Source of the DNA: Anolis sagrei
Taxonomy: Eukaryota > Chordata > Lepidosauria > Squamata > Anolidae
DNA: 64,000 nucleotides
Direction: 5' to 3'
Assembly: GCF_037176765.1 (NCBI RefSeq)
Contig: NC_090034.1
Location: 94,538,500-94,602,499, forward strand
Made by a program: the position numbers and the translations under genes. A model generated the notes under the pieces. It did not search any database. It was given only the letters and a program-made list of their open reading frames with translations, and had not been told where the DNA came from. Below, one piece after another: positions 36,773 through 45,250 of this stretch (within the stretch, counting starts at the first letter, position 1; each line of letters starts with the position of its first letter).

Positions 36773-39019
36773 GCGGAGATGAGAGACAGGGCCTTCTCAG
36801 TGTTTCCTCCCCGACTATAGAACTCCCTTCCTGGAAATATTAGATCAGCCCTCTCCTTCCTGTCCTTCAGAAGGATGGTTAAGACCTGGTTTTGCTACCA
36901 AGTGCAATGAGGCAATAATAGAATGGTGTCATAAGATGGTTTTTAAGCAACTGCTTTTAAAGTAGATATAAATGATTTTAAAATTTGTGTATATTTATAG
37001 TTTTACTAGAACTCCCAAATGTCAAGATTCTATTTTCTCCAAACTCCATCAGTGTTCACATTTGGGCTTATTGAGTCTTCGTGTAGAGTTTGGTCCAGAT
37101 CCATCATTGTTTGAGTCCACAGTGATCTCTGGATGTAGGTGAACTACAACTCCAAAACCAAAGGACAATGCCCACCAAACCCTACCAGTATTTTCTGTTG
37201 GTTATGGGAGAACTGTGTGCCAAGTTTGGTTCAGTTCCATCATTGGTGAGGTTCAGAATGCACTTTGTAGGTGAACTATAAATCCCAGCAACAACTCCCA
37301 AATGACAAAATCAATTTTTTTGAGTGAAGGACATACATTGGACTGTTAGGTGTACTGTGTCCAAATTTGGTGTCAATTCGTCCAGTGGTTTTTGAGTACT
37401 ATTAATCCCACAAATGAACATTATATTTTTATTTATAAAGATGTCCCGGCATTGAGTGCCATATATATGTTGTGCTCCGCCCTGAGTCCCCTGCGGGGTG
37501 AGAAGCGCAGAATATAAATGTTTTGAATAAATAAATATTTACATTACAATTCATAACAGTAGCAAAATTACAGTTATGAAGTAGCAACGAAAGTAATTGT
37601 ATGGTTGTGGTCACCACAACATGAGGAACTGTATGAAGGAGTTGCAGATTAGGAAGGTTGAGAAACACTGCTTTAGTTATTTGACTCTATGGATGTCATG
37701 GACTAACACAGACACAAACAAATGGATCAGACAGCAAATCAAGCCTGAACTTTCCCTGTCAGCCAACATGATTAAACTGAGACATATCATGAAACAAATG
37801 ATTCATTGGAAGAGATGACAATGCTAGCTAGGTAAAGGTGATGGTAGTAAGAAAAGAGAAAGATCATAACACCGATGGATAGACTCTCCGGAGGATGCCA
37901 CCGCCCTGATTATGCAAGTCCTGAACATGGAAGTTAAAAATAGAGTGCCATAGAGTCAACATAAGTTGAAGTGAACATGACAGCAAATAAGGACAACTGG
38001 GTTGTTGTAGGTTTTTTCGGGCTATATGGCCTCACTACCTCTGAGGATGCTTGCCATAGATGCAGGCGAAACGTCAGGAGAGAATGCCTCTACACCATGG
38101 CCATATAGCCCGAAAAAACCTACAACAACCCAGTGATTCCGGCCATGAAAGCCTTCAACAATAATAAGGACAACATTTCTAAACAAGTGCCAGGTTTTGT
38201 TTTTCCTCCTCCTCTTCATATTCCTTTTCCAACTTCTCTGTTCCATTTTAACCATGAGGACAGAGGCTCTCTTATTCTCATCATAGCATGCACTAATTCC
38301 AAAATCTAGTGTGGTTCCTGAGTGGTGCATTCAGAAAGTTTAAAGAGTGAACTCTGTTAATGATGATGATGATGATGATTCCTTATTTATACCCCACCAC
38401 CATCTCCCCAAGGGGACTCGGGGTGGTTTACATGAGGCCAAGCCCAACAGTACAGCAAAGCAAATATACAACATAAATACAAACAGTAAAATATAATGAA
38501 ATAAAAAATAAAATACAAAACAATATACCGTATATACTCAAGTATAAGCCGACCCGAATATAAACCAAGGCACCTAATTTTACCACAAAAAACTGAGAAA
38601 ACAGATTGACTCAAGTATAAGCCAAGGGTGGGAAATGCAGCAGCTACTGATAAATTGCAAAATAAAAATAGATACCAATTAAATTACATTAATTGAGGAA
38701 TCAGTAGGTTATATATTTTGAATATTTACAAAAATGGTAATTTAAGATAAGACTGTCCAATTCTGATTAAATGATTATTTACCTTCTTCAATGTAAATGT
38801 GCTTATGTATCCTTCCAATAATAATAGAGAGTAAAATAATAAATGGAATAAAATAATAATAGAGTAACATAACAAATGTAATAATAACAATAATAATAAA
38901 AAGAGTAAAATAATGAATGCAGCAATAACAATTATACAGTAAAATAATAAATGTATAATGATAGAGTAAAATGATAAATGTAATAATAATAATAATAAAT
39001 AGAATAAAATAATAAATGA

Positions 39020-39054
<35 letters not shown>

Positions 39055-39965
39055 CAATAACAGTAATAAGAGTAAAATAAGAAATAACCTTGACTCAAGT
39101 ATAAGCCGAGGGAGACTTTTTCAGCCTAAAAAAAAGGCTGAAAAACTAGGCTTATATTCGAGTATATACAGTAAATGAATACACCAAACAATATAAAATT
39201 ACAGTAATCACAGTGGGTAGGATGAGTTGCAAAGTTAAAATTTTAAAACACTGGGTAAGCAGGCCATGTAGTGTATCTAGAAGATTACCTCCCACGTTGG
39301 TGGGGCAGTGACTCCTCTTTGTATAATTTAGTGCATCTACACTGTAGAAGTAATGCAGTTTGACAACACTTTAACTACCATGGCTCCATGCTATGGAATA
39401 CTACTGTATGCAATTAGGTGAGGCACAAGAACACTTTGGACGAGAAAGCTAAAGACTGCAGGTCCCATGATCCTATAGCATCGAGCCATGTCAAGTAAAG
39501 TAGTGTCCAACTTCATTAAAAATACCAGTAAATACTTAATAAGACAGTAAATCCTGAATTAATAATTCTGTAAATTGCATCAACAACTTGTTTTTTTCAT
39601 TTGAGCTTCATCCAGAAAGACTATTTTGATCTACCAGTCATCTCAGCTCGGAGTAGATAGAAATTATTCAACAGCTAAGCTTCACCAATCATCACACTTC
39701 ACAGAACACAACAAAATTCTTTATATCGCACCCATCTAACAGCATGCCAATATAAATGGAAATCTTTATGCATTCATTTCCAAGGGCTTCAGCCCACACT
39801 ATAGGAAAAGAAATGCACGGAAAAGGATGTTGACATCATTTGTAGCAAGGTATCAGGAAAACCGGGAGTTTTAAGAATCTCCCCCAGCCTCTCCTACTCA
39901 CCCAAAGCTATGCAAGTGGCAATGAGACAGGTGGCAAAGGAGAGGGGCGTCATTCCAAAAGACAT
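20078..39965 (-). CDS. Gene B: two-domain Ly6/uPAR (PLI-gamma-like) GPI-anchored protein, complete, 5 coding exons
   Basis: Five minus-strand exons: 39965-39902, 32012-31899, 29339-29196, 22154-22017, 20283-20078. They total 666 nt (221 aa plus stop), all introns phase 1 with GT/AG ends. The signal peptide (MSFGMTPLSFATCLIATCIA) is followed by domain 1 with CEECMALGRNC and NGMCCTGDDC, and domain 2 with GKSCPACHALNAEC. The final exon has KGCGNEVMC, a last Cys in SSC and a hydrophobic tail (LLFPVLTGLLFGKLLV), suggesting a GPI anchor. Of the three it keeps the most complete PLI-gamma-like Cys framework. Function is inferred from the family: binding phospholipase A2 or another secreted ligand at the cell surface. 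Introns (7.9, 2.6, 7.0 and 1.7 kb) are mostly transposons. The start is the first of two near Met codons (second at 39953); upstream sequence is also open in this frame, so the start rests on the signal-peptide profile and phase. Confidence 0.9.
20284..22016. other. Gene B intron 4
   Basis: 1.7 kb. Contains a C run at 20500-20518, an L2-type minus tail fragment at 21190-21330 and an unrecognised stretch at 21600-22000. Confidence 0.6.
22017..22154 (-). CDS. Gene B exon 4: first half of domain 2
   Basis: Acceptor CATGTCTTGCAG, 138 nt, donor GTAAGG, phase 1 at both ends. It encodes PPRNTTLNGKSCPAC, then CQEEIVKC and NKC. Nearly the same lead-in as gene C exon 4. Confidence 0.9.
22362..22402 (-). 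ncRNA. Hammerhead-ribozyme-like motif in PLE terminus
   Basis: Minus strand: CCT, core CTGAGGA, GCCTGC helix II arm, then GTGAAACGTC and AGG. Second helix II arm is degraded (GTGGGT). Confidence 0.4.
22445..22910 (+). mobile_element. SINE with tRNA-like head and L2-type tail
   Basis: Head with B-box-like GAGTTCAAAGCC; tail GTAATCCGCCCTGAGTCCCC, GAGAAGGGCGGAATATAAAT, (AAAT)n. TATTTG is repeated on both sides. Same tail occurs at 32676-33475. Confidence 0.6.
23238..23759. mobile_element. Non-autonomous hAT-like MITE, 522 bp, perfect 8-bp target duplication
   Basis: TSD ATCCTTAC at 23230-23237 and 23760-23767. Ends TAGGGCTGGG and CCCAGGCCTA are inverted repeats. Interior is dense in ATTCGTTA motifs on both strands. 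Confidence 0.85.
24074..24353 (+). mobile_element. tRNA-derived SINE with exact 11-bp target duplication
   Basis: GGTAGCGCAGTGGGTTAAAC, GGTTCGAATCC and poly(A) end; TSD CAAGTTGGAGA at 24063-24073 and 24354-24364. Confidence 0.92.
24453..24592. repeat. Fold-back (hairpin) MITE
   Basis: Left arm GGTTCTCAACCTATGGGTCC / GTGTTTTGGCCTACAACTC is the near reverse complement of the right arm ending GGGACCCACAGGTTTAGACC. Arms are about 60 bp. Confidence 0.75.
24908..25765 (+). mobile_element. Two tandem R4/Dong-type LINE 3' fragments
   Basis: 24908-25335 and 25405-25765 each encode degraded forms of the R4-type C-terminus (IGTLGAVSKDFGLHLKTISA, TRLDSAYIIYRYITQSWALG), separated by (ATT/GTT)n. Confidence 0.7.
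25822..26082 (-). mobile_element. tRNA-derived SINE
   Basis: Reverse copy from TTGTCATGTCAGGAGC to CGCCACCAGGGGCTCC, between two ATT/AAT microsatellites. Confidence 0.85.
26405..26662 (+). mobile_element. tRNA-derived SINE, degraded, partial
   Basis: GAGCTCCCTCTGTCATCTCC through TTCCAGTTTCTCAAGTTGC; tRNA head replaced or lost. Confidence 0.65.
26925..28176 (+). mobile_element. 5'-truncated LINE with 40-bp target duplication
   Basis: Encodes RT (GVKQGCVIAPTLFSIFIAMI, QYADDNVICAHSEEDL) through a C-terminal zinc-knuckle-like CLHCGRRCGSRIGLHSH, with one in-frame stop about halfway. It ends CGCCTAAGTAAAAGTAA. Flanks repeat exactly at 26885-26924 and 28177-28216. Lies in gene B intron 3. Confidence 0.9.
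28700..29110 (+). mobile_element. MIR-like SINE split by a MITE (28740-28947)
   Basis: Left part TGATGTAGTAGTTTAAGAGT, right part GGACTCTGGACACTAGG to GGAAATGGCTTGAAGACACA. The MITE has ends GTGCATCTGCACTGTAGAA and GCATTACTTCTATACTCC; TTGGACT is repeated at the junctions. Confidence 0.65.
29196..29339 (-). CDS. Gene B exon 3: second half of domain 1
   Basis: Acceptor GACTCTTCCAG, 144 nt, donor GTATGT. It encodes MKTCVPSKMC and ends NGMCCTGDDCKKAPPP, the canonical Ly6 domain terminus. A hAT element starts 40 bp upstream of the exon, inside the branch-point neighbourhood. Confidence 0.88.
29380..30131 (-). mobile_element. hAT-type transposon with exact 8-bp target duplication
   Basis: TSD ATGTAGAT at 29372-29379 and 30132-30139. 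Plus-strand ends CAGTGGTTCTCAACCTTCC and GAGAAACACTG. The first terminal segment is partly duplicated (CAGTGGTTCTCAACC again at about 29421). Confidence 0.9.
30390..30510 (+). mobile_element. RTE/Bov-B-like 3' fragment
   Basis: CGTTCAGTCGGTTCTGACTC, TTTGTGACCTCATGAACCAA follows the Bov-B 3' end. Confidence 0.6.
30511..31760. mobile_element. L2-type LINE (+) with an inverted L2 copy inside (30990-31560)
   Basis: DYCNAFYVGLPLKTVRKLQS and YKAINGSGPVYLYEHIFFHE on plus; the minus copy encodes PSRNLRSSGEALLSLPS and RDRAFSAVAPRLWNTLPNEV. The plus tail resumes at about 31600. Confidence 0.7.
31899..32012 (-). CDS. Gene B exon 2: first half of domain 1
   Basis: Acceptor TTTTTAG, 114 nt, donor GTAAGT. 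It encodes SLECEECMALGRNC then CPPEKDSC: five cysteines spaced as in finger 1 of PLI-gamma domains. Too short to stand out as an ORF. Confidence 0.88.
32385..32622 (+). mobile_element. Tc1/mariner transposon fragment (N-terminal transposase)
   Basis: GAATGAAAAGTAATGCCTCC near the end, then a frame reading SMEPCTDSRSMRLKRCAVIE LLRAEGA-like residues typical of mariner helix-turn-helix starts; cut off before a G run at 32630. In gene B intron 1. Confidence 0.6.
32676..33475 (+). mobile_element. L2-tailed SINE split by a LINE (32718-33368)
   Basis: TAAATAGCCTCTGTGTGTCT before and TGTCTATGGCATAGTATGTT after correspond to one continuous sequence at 22768-22830. The insert is a 5'-truncated LINE (KRLHQR.. 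WTGHVVRMPDHRLPKQLLY, CPHCGRRCRARIGFHSH) ending in (TAAG)n. Confidence 0.8.
33972..34117. repeat. Short mariner-like MITE
   Basis: CAGTCAGCCCC and GGGCTGACTG inverted ends around a G run; typical CAGTCAGCCC mariner-type termini. Confidence 0.5.
34831..35322 (+). mobile_element. hAT-type copy, interrupted by the L2/minisatellite element
   Basis: CAGTGTTTCTCAACCTGGGG start and the usual modules; breaks at ACATATCAG and appears to resume after 36705 (ATATCAGATATTTAT). Confidence 0.65.
35323..36704 (+). mobile_element. L2-tailed element with short minisatellite, carrying two inverted L2 insertions
   Basis: About 1.5 units of the 5575-6775 minisatellite (35340-35466), AT-rich block, and tail CTTGTAAGCCGCTCTGAGTC to 36704. 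Minus L2 copies at 35481-35795 and 35937-36520 are nested inside. Confidence 0.7.
36770..37672 (+). mobile_element. Mosaic of L2, hAT/Helitron module and SINE/L2 tail
   Basis: L2 C-terminal region 36770-36990; module repeats 37003-37320; Helitron-type end 37330-37440 (CACAAATGAACATTATATTT); L2 tail 37441-37540; hAT right end 37541-37672. Confidence 0.55.
37997..38133. repeat. Perfect 35-bp inverted repeat around a PLE hammerhead-like core
   Basis: 37997-38031 and 38099-38133 are exact reverse complements (CTGGGTTGTTGTAGG... / ...CCTACAACAACCCAG). The loop carries the PLE CTGAGGATGC... GAAACGTC sequence. Confidence 0.9.
38038..38078 (+). ncRNA. Hammerhead-ribozyme-like motif
   Basis: CCT, CTGAGGA, helix II arms GCTTGC / GCAGGC, GAAA, CGTC, AGG. 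Matches the CUGANGA...GAAA core with a minimal helix III and CCT/AGG helix I. Confidence 0.5.
38384..39260 (-). mobile_element. L2-type LINE end interrupted by a TA-flanked MITE
   Basis: TTTATACCCCACCACCATCT start and TAAAACACTGGGTAAGC end; the same sequence lies uninterrupted at 51331-51525. Confidence 0.75.
38528..39171. mobile_element. MITE with CCGTATATACTC / GAGTATATACAG termini, TA target duplication
   Basis: 644 bp, flanked by TA. Subterminal CAAGTATAAGCC / CTTATATTCG are inverted. Interior is AT-rich with (TAA)n. Empty site seen at 51440. Confidence 0.85.
39329..39535. repeat. GTGCATCTACACTGTAGAA MITE
   Basis: AATGCAGTTTGACAACACTT and a partly complementary end (AGTAAAGTAGTGTCCAACTT). 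Same family at 28740 and 55765. Confidence 0.6.
39902..39965 (-). CDS. Gene B exon 1: signal peptide
   Basis: 21 codons plus one base, ending in TTGG then donor GTGAGT at 39901. Hydrophobic core TPLSFATCLIATCIAL. Phase 1 joins GA of exon 2 to make Gly. Confidence 0.85.
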
Positions 39966-40367
39966 CGGGAAACTGGACCAGAGCTGCTTTACCAGCCTTG
40001 AACACAGCGACGTTTCTGGCTCTCTGAAGTTGTTGAGATGTTTTTGGAAGATGAGGGGGAAAACCCTGGCTAGCTTGTTTCTTGAAATGGGAGGAGACAT
40101 CAAAAAAGGACAGTACACTTGGCACAGTTATATTCACTCAGAAATTTTTTTAAAAAGGAGATGGCAGGAAAGAACCCCCCCCCCTTCCAAATACAGATAG
40201 AAGCATCCACAAGATTCTAAAAGAGGCCAGCCAGTTACTTCCCAGAACACACTTTCTAAAGACACTTTTCTGCAACTAGTGCCAATTTAGTGCCAGTTGG
40301 GCAACAAACACAATGAGAACATTTGGCAGTTCATCCCTTTCTGCCTAGTGCAACATAATCCTATGGT

Positions 40368-40675
40368 CGGCCCCCTCTCTCCTGTCCTTTAGAAGGATGG
40401 TAAGAACTTGGCTGTGGGACCAAGCTTTCCGGACAGGGCAATAAAGCAGCAATAGGAAAGATTACCAGGCCAATTAGATTTGACGTGGATGACTAGGATG
40501 GTTTTAAATGGTGTGTTTTAATATTTTGATAAATGTTTTTAATGTTTATGTATGTATATAAGAATTTGTGTCCCGGCATTGAATGTTTTCCATATATATG
40601 CTGTGCTCCGCCCTGAGTCCCCTTCGGGGTGAGAAGGGCAGAATATAAATGTTTTAAATAAATAAATAATATATA
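40368..40675 (+). mobile_element. L2-type LINE 3' end
   Basis: CTGTCCTTTAGAAGGATGGT to GGGTGAGAAGGGCAGAATAT and (AAAT)n. Confidence 0.75.
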
Positions 40676-40722
40676 AATGAAACCTGACATGGCAGTTTAT
40701 AGATGCAACTATAAACTATAAA

Positions 40723-40972
40723 GGAGAACCCGGTGGCGCAATGAGTTAAACCCTTGTGCCAGCAGGACTGAAGGCCGACAGGTCACAGGTTCGAATCCAA
40801 GGATGAGCTCCCTCTGTCAGCTCCAGCTCCTTGTGAGAGAAGCCTCCCACAAGGATGGTAAGACATCAAAACATCCGGGCATCCCCTGGGCAACGTCCTT
40901 GCAGACAGCCAATTCTCTCACACCAGAAGTGACTTGCAGTTTCTCAAGTCGCTCCTGACATGAAAAAAGAAA
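40723..40972 (+). mobile_element. tRNA-derived SINE
   Basis: GGTGGCGCAATGAGTTAAAC, GGTTCGAATCC, TTCTCAAGTCGCTCCTGACA. Confidence 0.85.
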
Positions 40973-41169
40973 GGTGCAACTGAAGGAGACATGGCTCACC
41001 ATCAGGAGGTATGGAAAAGCAATCAACATACTTCATAGAACCATAAAGTTGGCAGGGCCACCCAGACCAAATTCCTAGCCATACAGAAACACCCAATGAA
41101 AACCCTCCTGACAGATGGATATCCAGCTTGCTTAAAAATCTCAGAGAATGAAACACCACTGCACTCTGA

Positions 41170-42655
41170 GGGCACTTCCAGATAGCACTAAATCATGTGT
41201 TTTAAACAGGGGTAAAAATCCCTGGACTACATACAGACCTGTTGGTCCCAGGGTTTCTGCCTCCCTTGTTAAAGACTTGATCCTTTGTTGCGAGATTTAG
41301 AGGCTCCCAAGATGCCCGCCAAGAGACTTCCACCAGAAACTTTGGTGTTATTTTTAAAAACCTCAAGATGCAGATGTTTGGATATTCAGAGAATCACTGC
41401 AGTGAATCACTGCAAATGTTCTGTTCTTTGTCCTGGCCAGAGAAACTGTGCCTTCCAGACATTTCATGAAGTATCTGCCACACAAACAAAGTTTATGGGG
41501 TAGGACCAATTTGCCCAAGTCAGCACTGCACAATAGAACAGGAACACACACTTTCAAGCCAAGAACAGAAATTTGTCATTATTGACACTTTTTAGAACCT
41601 GGCTGCCTGGACATCTGTCCAGACAGATTTGGTATGTACTTGTGGCATCAAACAACAGGGAGCTGCTCCTGGGTTATACATGGCTTTTCCTGATTGCTCT
41701 TCTTGCGAAAAGATGTACAACATTTACTAGGGGGCCACAACTTTGTCCTGGCCAGAGAAAATGTGGCCTCCACATGTTTCATGAAGTTTCTGGCACACAA
41801 ACACAAGTTTTTGCCTTCTACTCAAGTATCACCTCCTTTTTAGGAACTGACCAATCAGGAACAAATATAGAAAAACCGGGAACAAACCTGGATAAAAAAT
41901 CCAGTGCGGGGACATACAGACATACAGACAAAATTGCAATATTTCCACACCTGGAAATGTCATGGGTTTTGCTTTTTGTAATTATTGCTTCCATGTTTAC
42001 AGGGAACAGCATCTGGCCACCCTTGCTGCAGAAGCTCCTGGGATACTTACTTACTTAGGCGATCCCTCTTTGACTGAGTAGGATTGTCTTCCAAGATCGG
42101 TGGACTGAGGGGTGGGTCCATAGGTGACTGTGGAGCCCTATTCTGTGGAGTTGATGGCGGTGGTCTTTGCTTTTTCCAGCACGCTGACATTTGTCCACTT
42201 GTCTTCCCAAGAGATTTGCAGGAATTTTTTTTGGAGGCAATGTTGAAGGAATCGTTCTAGGAGTTGCATGTGACATCTGTACATAGTCCATGTCTTGCAG
42301 GTGTATAGCAGGGTTGGGAGGACAATAGCTTTATAAACAAGTATCTTGGTCTCCCTACGGATGTCCCAGTCCTCAAACACTCTCTGCTTCATTTGGAAAT
42401 AAGATGCACTTGCAGAGCTCAGGCGGTGTTGTATTTCCGTGTCAATGTTGACTTTTGTGGAGAGGTGGCTGTCAAGGTAGCGGAAATGGTCAACGTTTCC
42501 TAGTGTTACACCATTAAGCTGTATTTCTGGCATTGGAGGGAGGTTGGCTGGTGACTGCTGGAAGAGCACTTTGATTTTCTCAATGTTCAATGACAGGCCA
42601 AGCTTCTCATATGTTTCCTGGGATAAAGGTACTGTCTGGATGGGCCCCAATGCAG
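41170..42655 (+). mobile_element. hAT-like transposon (GGGCACTTCCAG termini) split by a LINE
   Basis: Starts GGGCACTTCCAGATAGCAC; ends GGTACTGTCTGGATGGGCC. Interior carries two diverged copies of CTGGCCAGAGAAA...TTTCATGAAGT. The LINE sits at 42046-42615. Confidence 0.65.
42046..42615 (-). mobile_element. LINE fragment nested in a hAT element, 10-bp target duplication
   Basis: Minus translation has EKIKVLFQQSPANLPPMPEI and LGNVDHFRYLDSHLSTKVNI; (CTTA)n tail at 42046-42056. TCCTGGGATA at 42036-42045 and 42616-42625. Confidence 0.8.
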
Positions 42656-42659
42656 CATA

Positions 42660-43062
42660 TTCCACTGCTAAACAGCTCTGACCATCAGCAAGTTCTTCCT
42701 AATGTTTAGGTTGAACTTTTCCCCCTGCAATTTAAATCCATTGCTCTGTGTCTTAGTCTCTAGAGTAGAAGAAAATAGGTTTGCCACCTAACCCCACCCC
42801 CAAATGTGACATATTTTCAGATATTTAAACATGGCTAGCATGTCCCCTTTCAGTCCCCCCCCCCCCCCAATATAAACAGACCCAGCTCCCTGAGCCACTC
42901 CTCATAGAATTTGGCTTCCAAACCTTGGATAATTTTGGCTGCCCTTCTCTGGATACTTGTCAATATCCGTCTTATATTGTGGTGCTCTCAGCATTCCAGA
43001 TGAGGGCTGAACAAAGTAGAATGCAGTGGGACTATTGCTTCTCTAGACTGTATTCCTATTGA
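42660..43062 (-). mobile_element. CR1-type LINE 3' fragment
   Basis: GTTCTTCCTAATGTTTAGGT, CAAACCTTGGATAATTTTGG, TTCCAGATGAGGGCTGAACA: CR1 3' UTR pattern read in reverse. Confidence 0.6.
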
Positions 43063-43981
43063 TCCCAGCAAGGTGAGCAAAAGAAAGAGAGAGAGACTTC
43101 TGCAAGCCATGAATAAGTAGCCCTGGCTGAATGAAAGTCATGTCGGATGATAGATCAAGCTTCAGCGTGTCAGTTTCGACTCTCTTTTGTAAGCTGTCGG
43201 GTGTTTTCTGAAGGGATGGGCACACATGCATGTGATTGGGCATAGCGACACAGGACATTTGCTACTCCTTGAGTAGGATTTATTTACAAGCAGAAAGGAG
43301 GGGCTTTATTTTCTGTACAGGATGTTCTTCTCTTTGGTGGGCACCAGCCTGAGCCAAAAACAGTAGACTCTGAACAAACACAAGCTAAATTTAAACCACA
43401 TGTTCACTTGGCTGACTGCTGCTTCAGCCCTGTTTTGACATTTCAGCAGTGAAAACAAAGGAGGACCCTTGCGATCCACAGGGCTTCAAAGTGGCATAGA
43501 AAAAAATGTCATAGCTCTCCACACAGTTGCACATTGTCGAACGTGCTTGTTTGGTGCATTATGGAGGGCATCCCTTTACCCTGAAATGGCCAATCTCAGG
43601 CCTAATTGAAAGGTCAAGAGAATTGGTGGTTGCTAACAGTGTAGTGGAGGAATTCCCTTTTCTTTCTCTCTATTTTCTGGACAACCTTTGGACAGTGAAC
43701 AGATGAAATCTCAGAAAGAAACATCTGGAATAAGAAAAGGCTTTTTGTTTGTGGTGTATGTATTTTGAAAGAATCAGTATTCCCAAATTCCCTAAAATGA
43801 TGAGAGGTGGTTATTAAAAATGTAAGCATCTGGATGGTCAGTAGGGATGTGCTGTCAATAAAAAGTGTTTCAAAAGTCTTTACAAAACAGAGGGTGCTAG
43901 TGCTTCAATTCTAAAGTGTTTCTAAAGTATAGTTAGTGAAAAATCCGTTACTCTAACAAAAGTAACGAAATTTCATTACTA

Positions 43982-44425
43982 CAGTAGAGTCTCGCTTTCC
44001 AACCTTCGCTTATCCGACATTCCATCTTATCCGATGCTCTTATCCGACACCCCCCTTTTCCTCCAGCATTTCCCTTCAATTAAAGGAGAGCTCCCCAACT
44101 CTCTCTCCATTCCCAATAAATGAAAAAGGCGAGGAGGAGGAGCGGGGGTAAGGAAAGGGGGAAAAGAGACAGGACCGGAAGTGAAATCTTCCCCCCTCCT
44201 TCTCTATGTGATTTCCATGCTCCTCTTCTGCATCTGGGCAATTCCTGATGGGCCACTTTAGCCCCGAGGCATTGCCTTGCCTTAACCCTTTGAGTCCCTG
44301 TTGTTAATATTCCAGGTGTCTAGCGATGCATGGGACAGGTAACAGTAGGAGACTCTGTATTATCTGACATTTTTGTTTATCTGACATTTTGCCAGCCCAT
44401 TTATGTTGGATATGCGAGACTACTG
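43982..44425. mobile_element. Mariner/Tigger-like MITE with TA target duplication
   Basis: CAGTAGAGTCTCGCTT start, GCGAGACTACTG end, TA on both sides (43980-43981, 44426-44427). Confidence 0.8.
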
Positions 44426-44487
44426 TATTTTGTTATAGTAATTACACATAATTACTATAATTTCCTAGTTTCCAACAGATCTCACTA

Positions 44488-44528
44488 CCTCTGAGGATGC
44501 TTGCCATAGATGCAGGCGAAACGTCAGG
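44488..44528 (+). ncRNA. Hammerhead-ribozyme-like motif
   Basis: Identical core to 38038-38078: CCT CTGAGGA, helix II, GAAA CGTC AGG. Confidence 0.5.
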
Positions 44529-44593
44529 AGAAATGCCTCTAGAACATGGCTCTAAAGCCCCAAAAAAAACCCACAAGAACCTAGATCTCACAA

Positions 44594-44634
44594 CCTCTGA
44601 GGATGCCTGCCATAGATGTAGGAGAAACGTCAGG
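44594..44634 (+). ncRNA. Hammerhead-ribozyme-like motif, degraded
   Basis: CCTCTGAGGATGCCTGC kept, but the second helix II arm (GTAGGA) is weakened. Confidence 0.4.
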
Positions 44635-44994
44635 AGGGAAAGCTTCTGGAACATGGCCATACAGCGTGGAAAACTCACAACAACCCAGTTAATGAAAAAT
44701 TCGTTACTATAACGGGCGTAATAAAATTTTGTTACTATTTCATTATAGTTGTTGCACATAATTACTTCTCACCATTCCTATTGACCCCTTTCCAGCCCTG
44801 CTACCTACAGTTGAGTGGAACACTATGGAGCAGTTGCATCACAATCTATCCTAACACGTTAATCTCATTTGATTCTTATGTGTAGTGAAATAGACAAAGG
44901 TGTTGGAGAGACGTAGAGGCTATCACAATTGTATAAATATGTGAAATGAAGTCATAGGGAGGAGGGAGGGAGCTTGTTTTCTGCTGTCCTGGAG

Positions 44995-45250
44995 ACTAGG
45001 ACACAGAACAATGGCTTCAAACTACACGAAAGGAGATTTGACCTGAACATTAGGAAGAACTTCCCGTGAGAGCTGTTCAGCAGTGGAACTCTCTGCACTG
45101 GAGTGTGGTGGAGGGTCCGACTTTGGAGGCTTTTAAGCAGAGAATGGATGGCCATCTGTCAGGGGTGCTTTGAATGCCATTTTCCTGCTTCTTGACAGGG
45201 GGTTGGACTGGATGGCCCATGAAGTCTCTTCCAACTCTATGATTATATGT
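44995..45250 (+). mobile_element. CR1-type LINE 3' end
   Basis: TCAGCAGTGGAACTCTCTGC, GGATGGCCCATGAAGTCTCT, ending in CTATGATTATAT, the CR1-like octamer tail. Second copy at 54275-54475. Confidence 0.7.

Larger units (their letters stand above)
44464..44690 (+). mobile_element. Penelope-like terminal repeats, two units
   Basis: Two diverged copies of CCTCTGAGGATGC...CCATAGATG...GAAACGTCAGGAG. Inserted into a TTACT-rich repeat that resumes at 44692. Confidence 0.7.

Noticed and set aside
38775-39098. Tyr-rich minus ORF
   Set aside because: Translation of AT-rich (TAA)n MITE interior.
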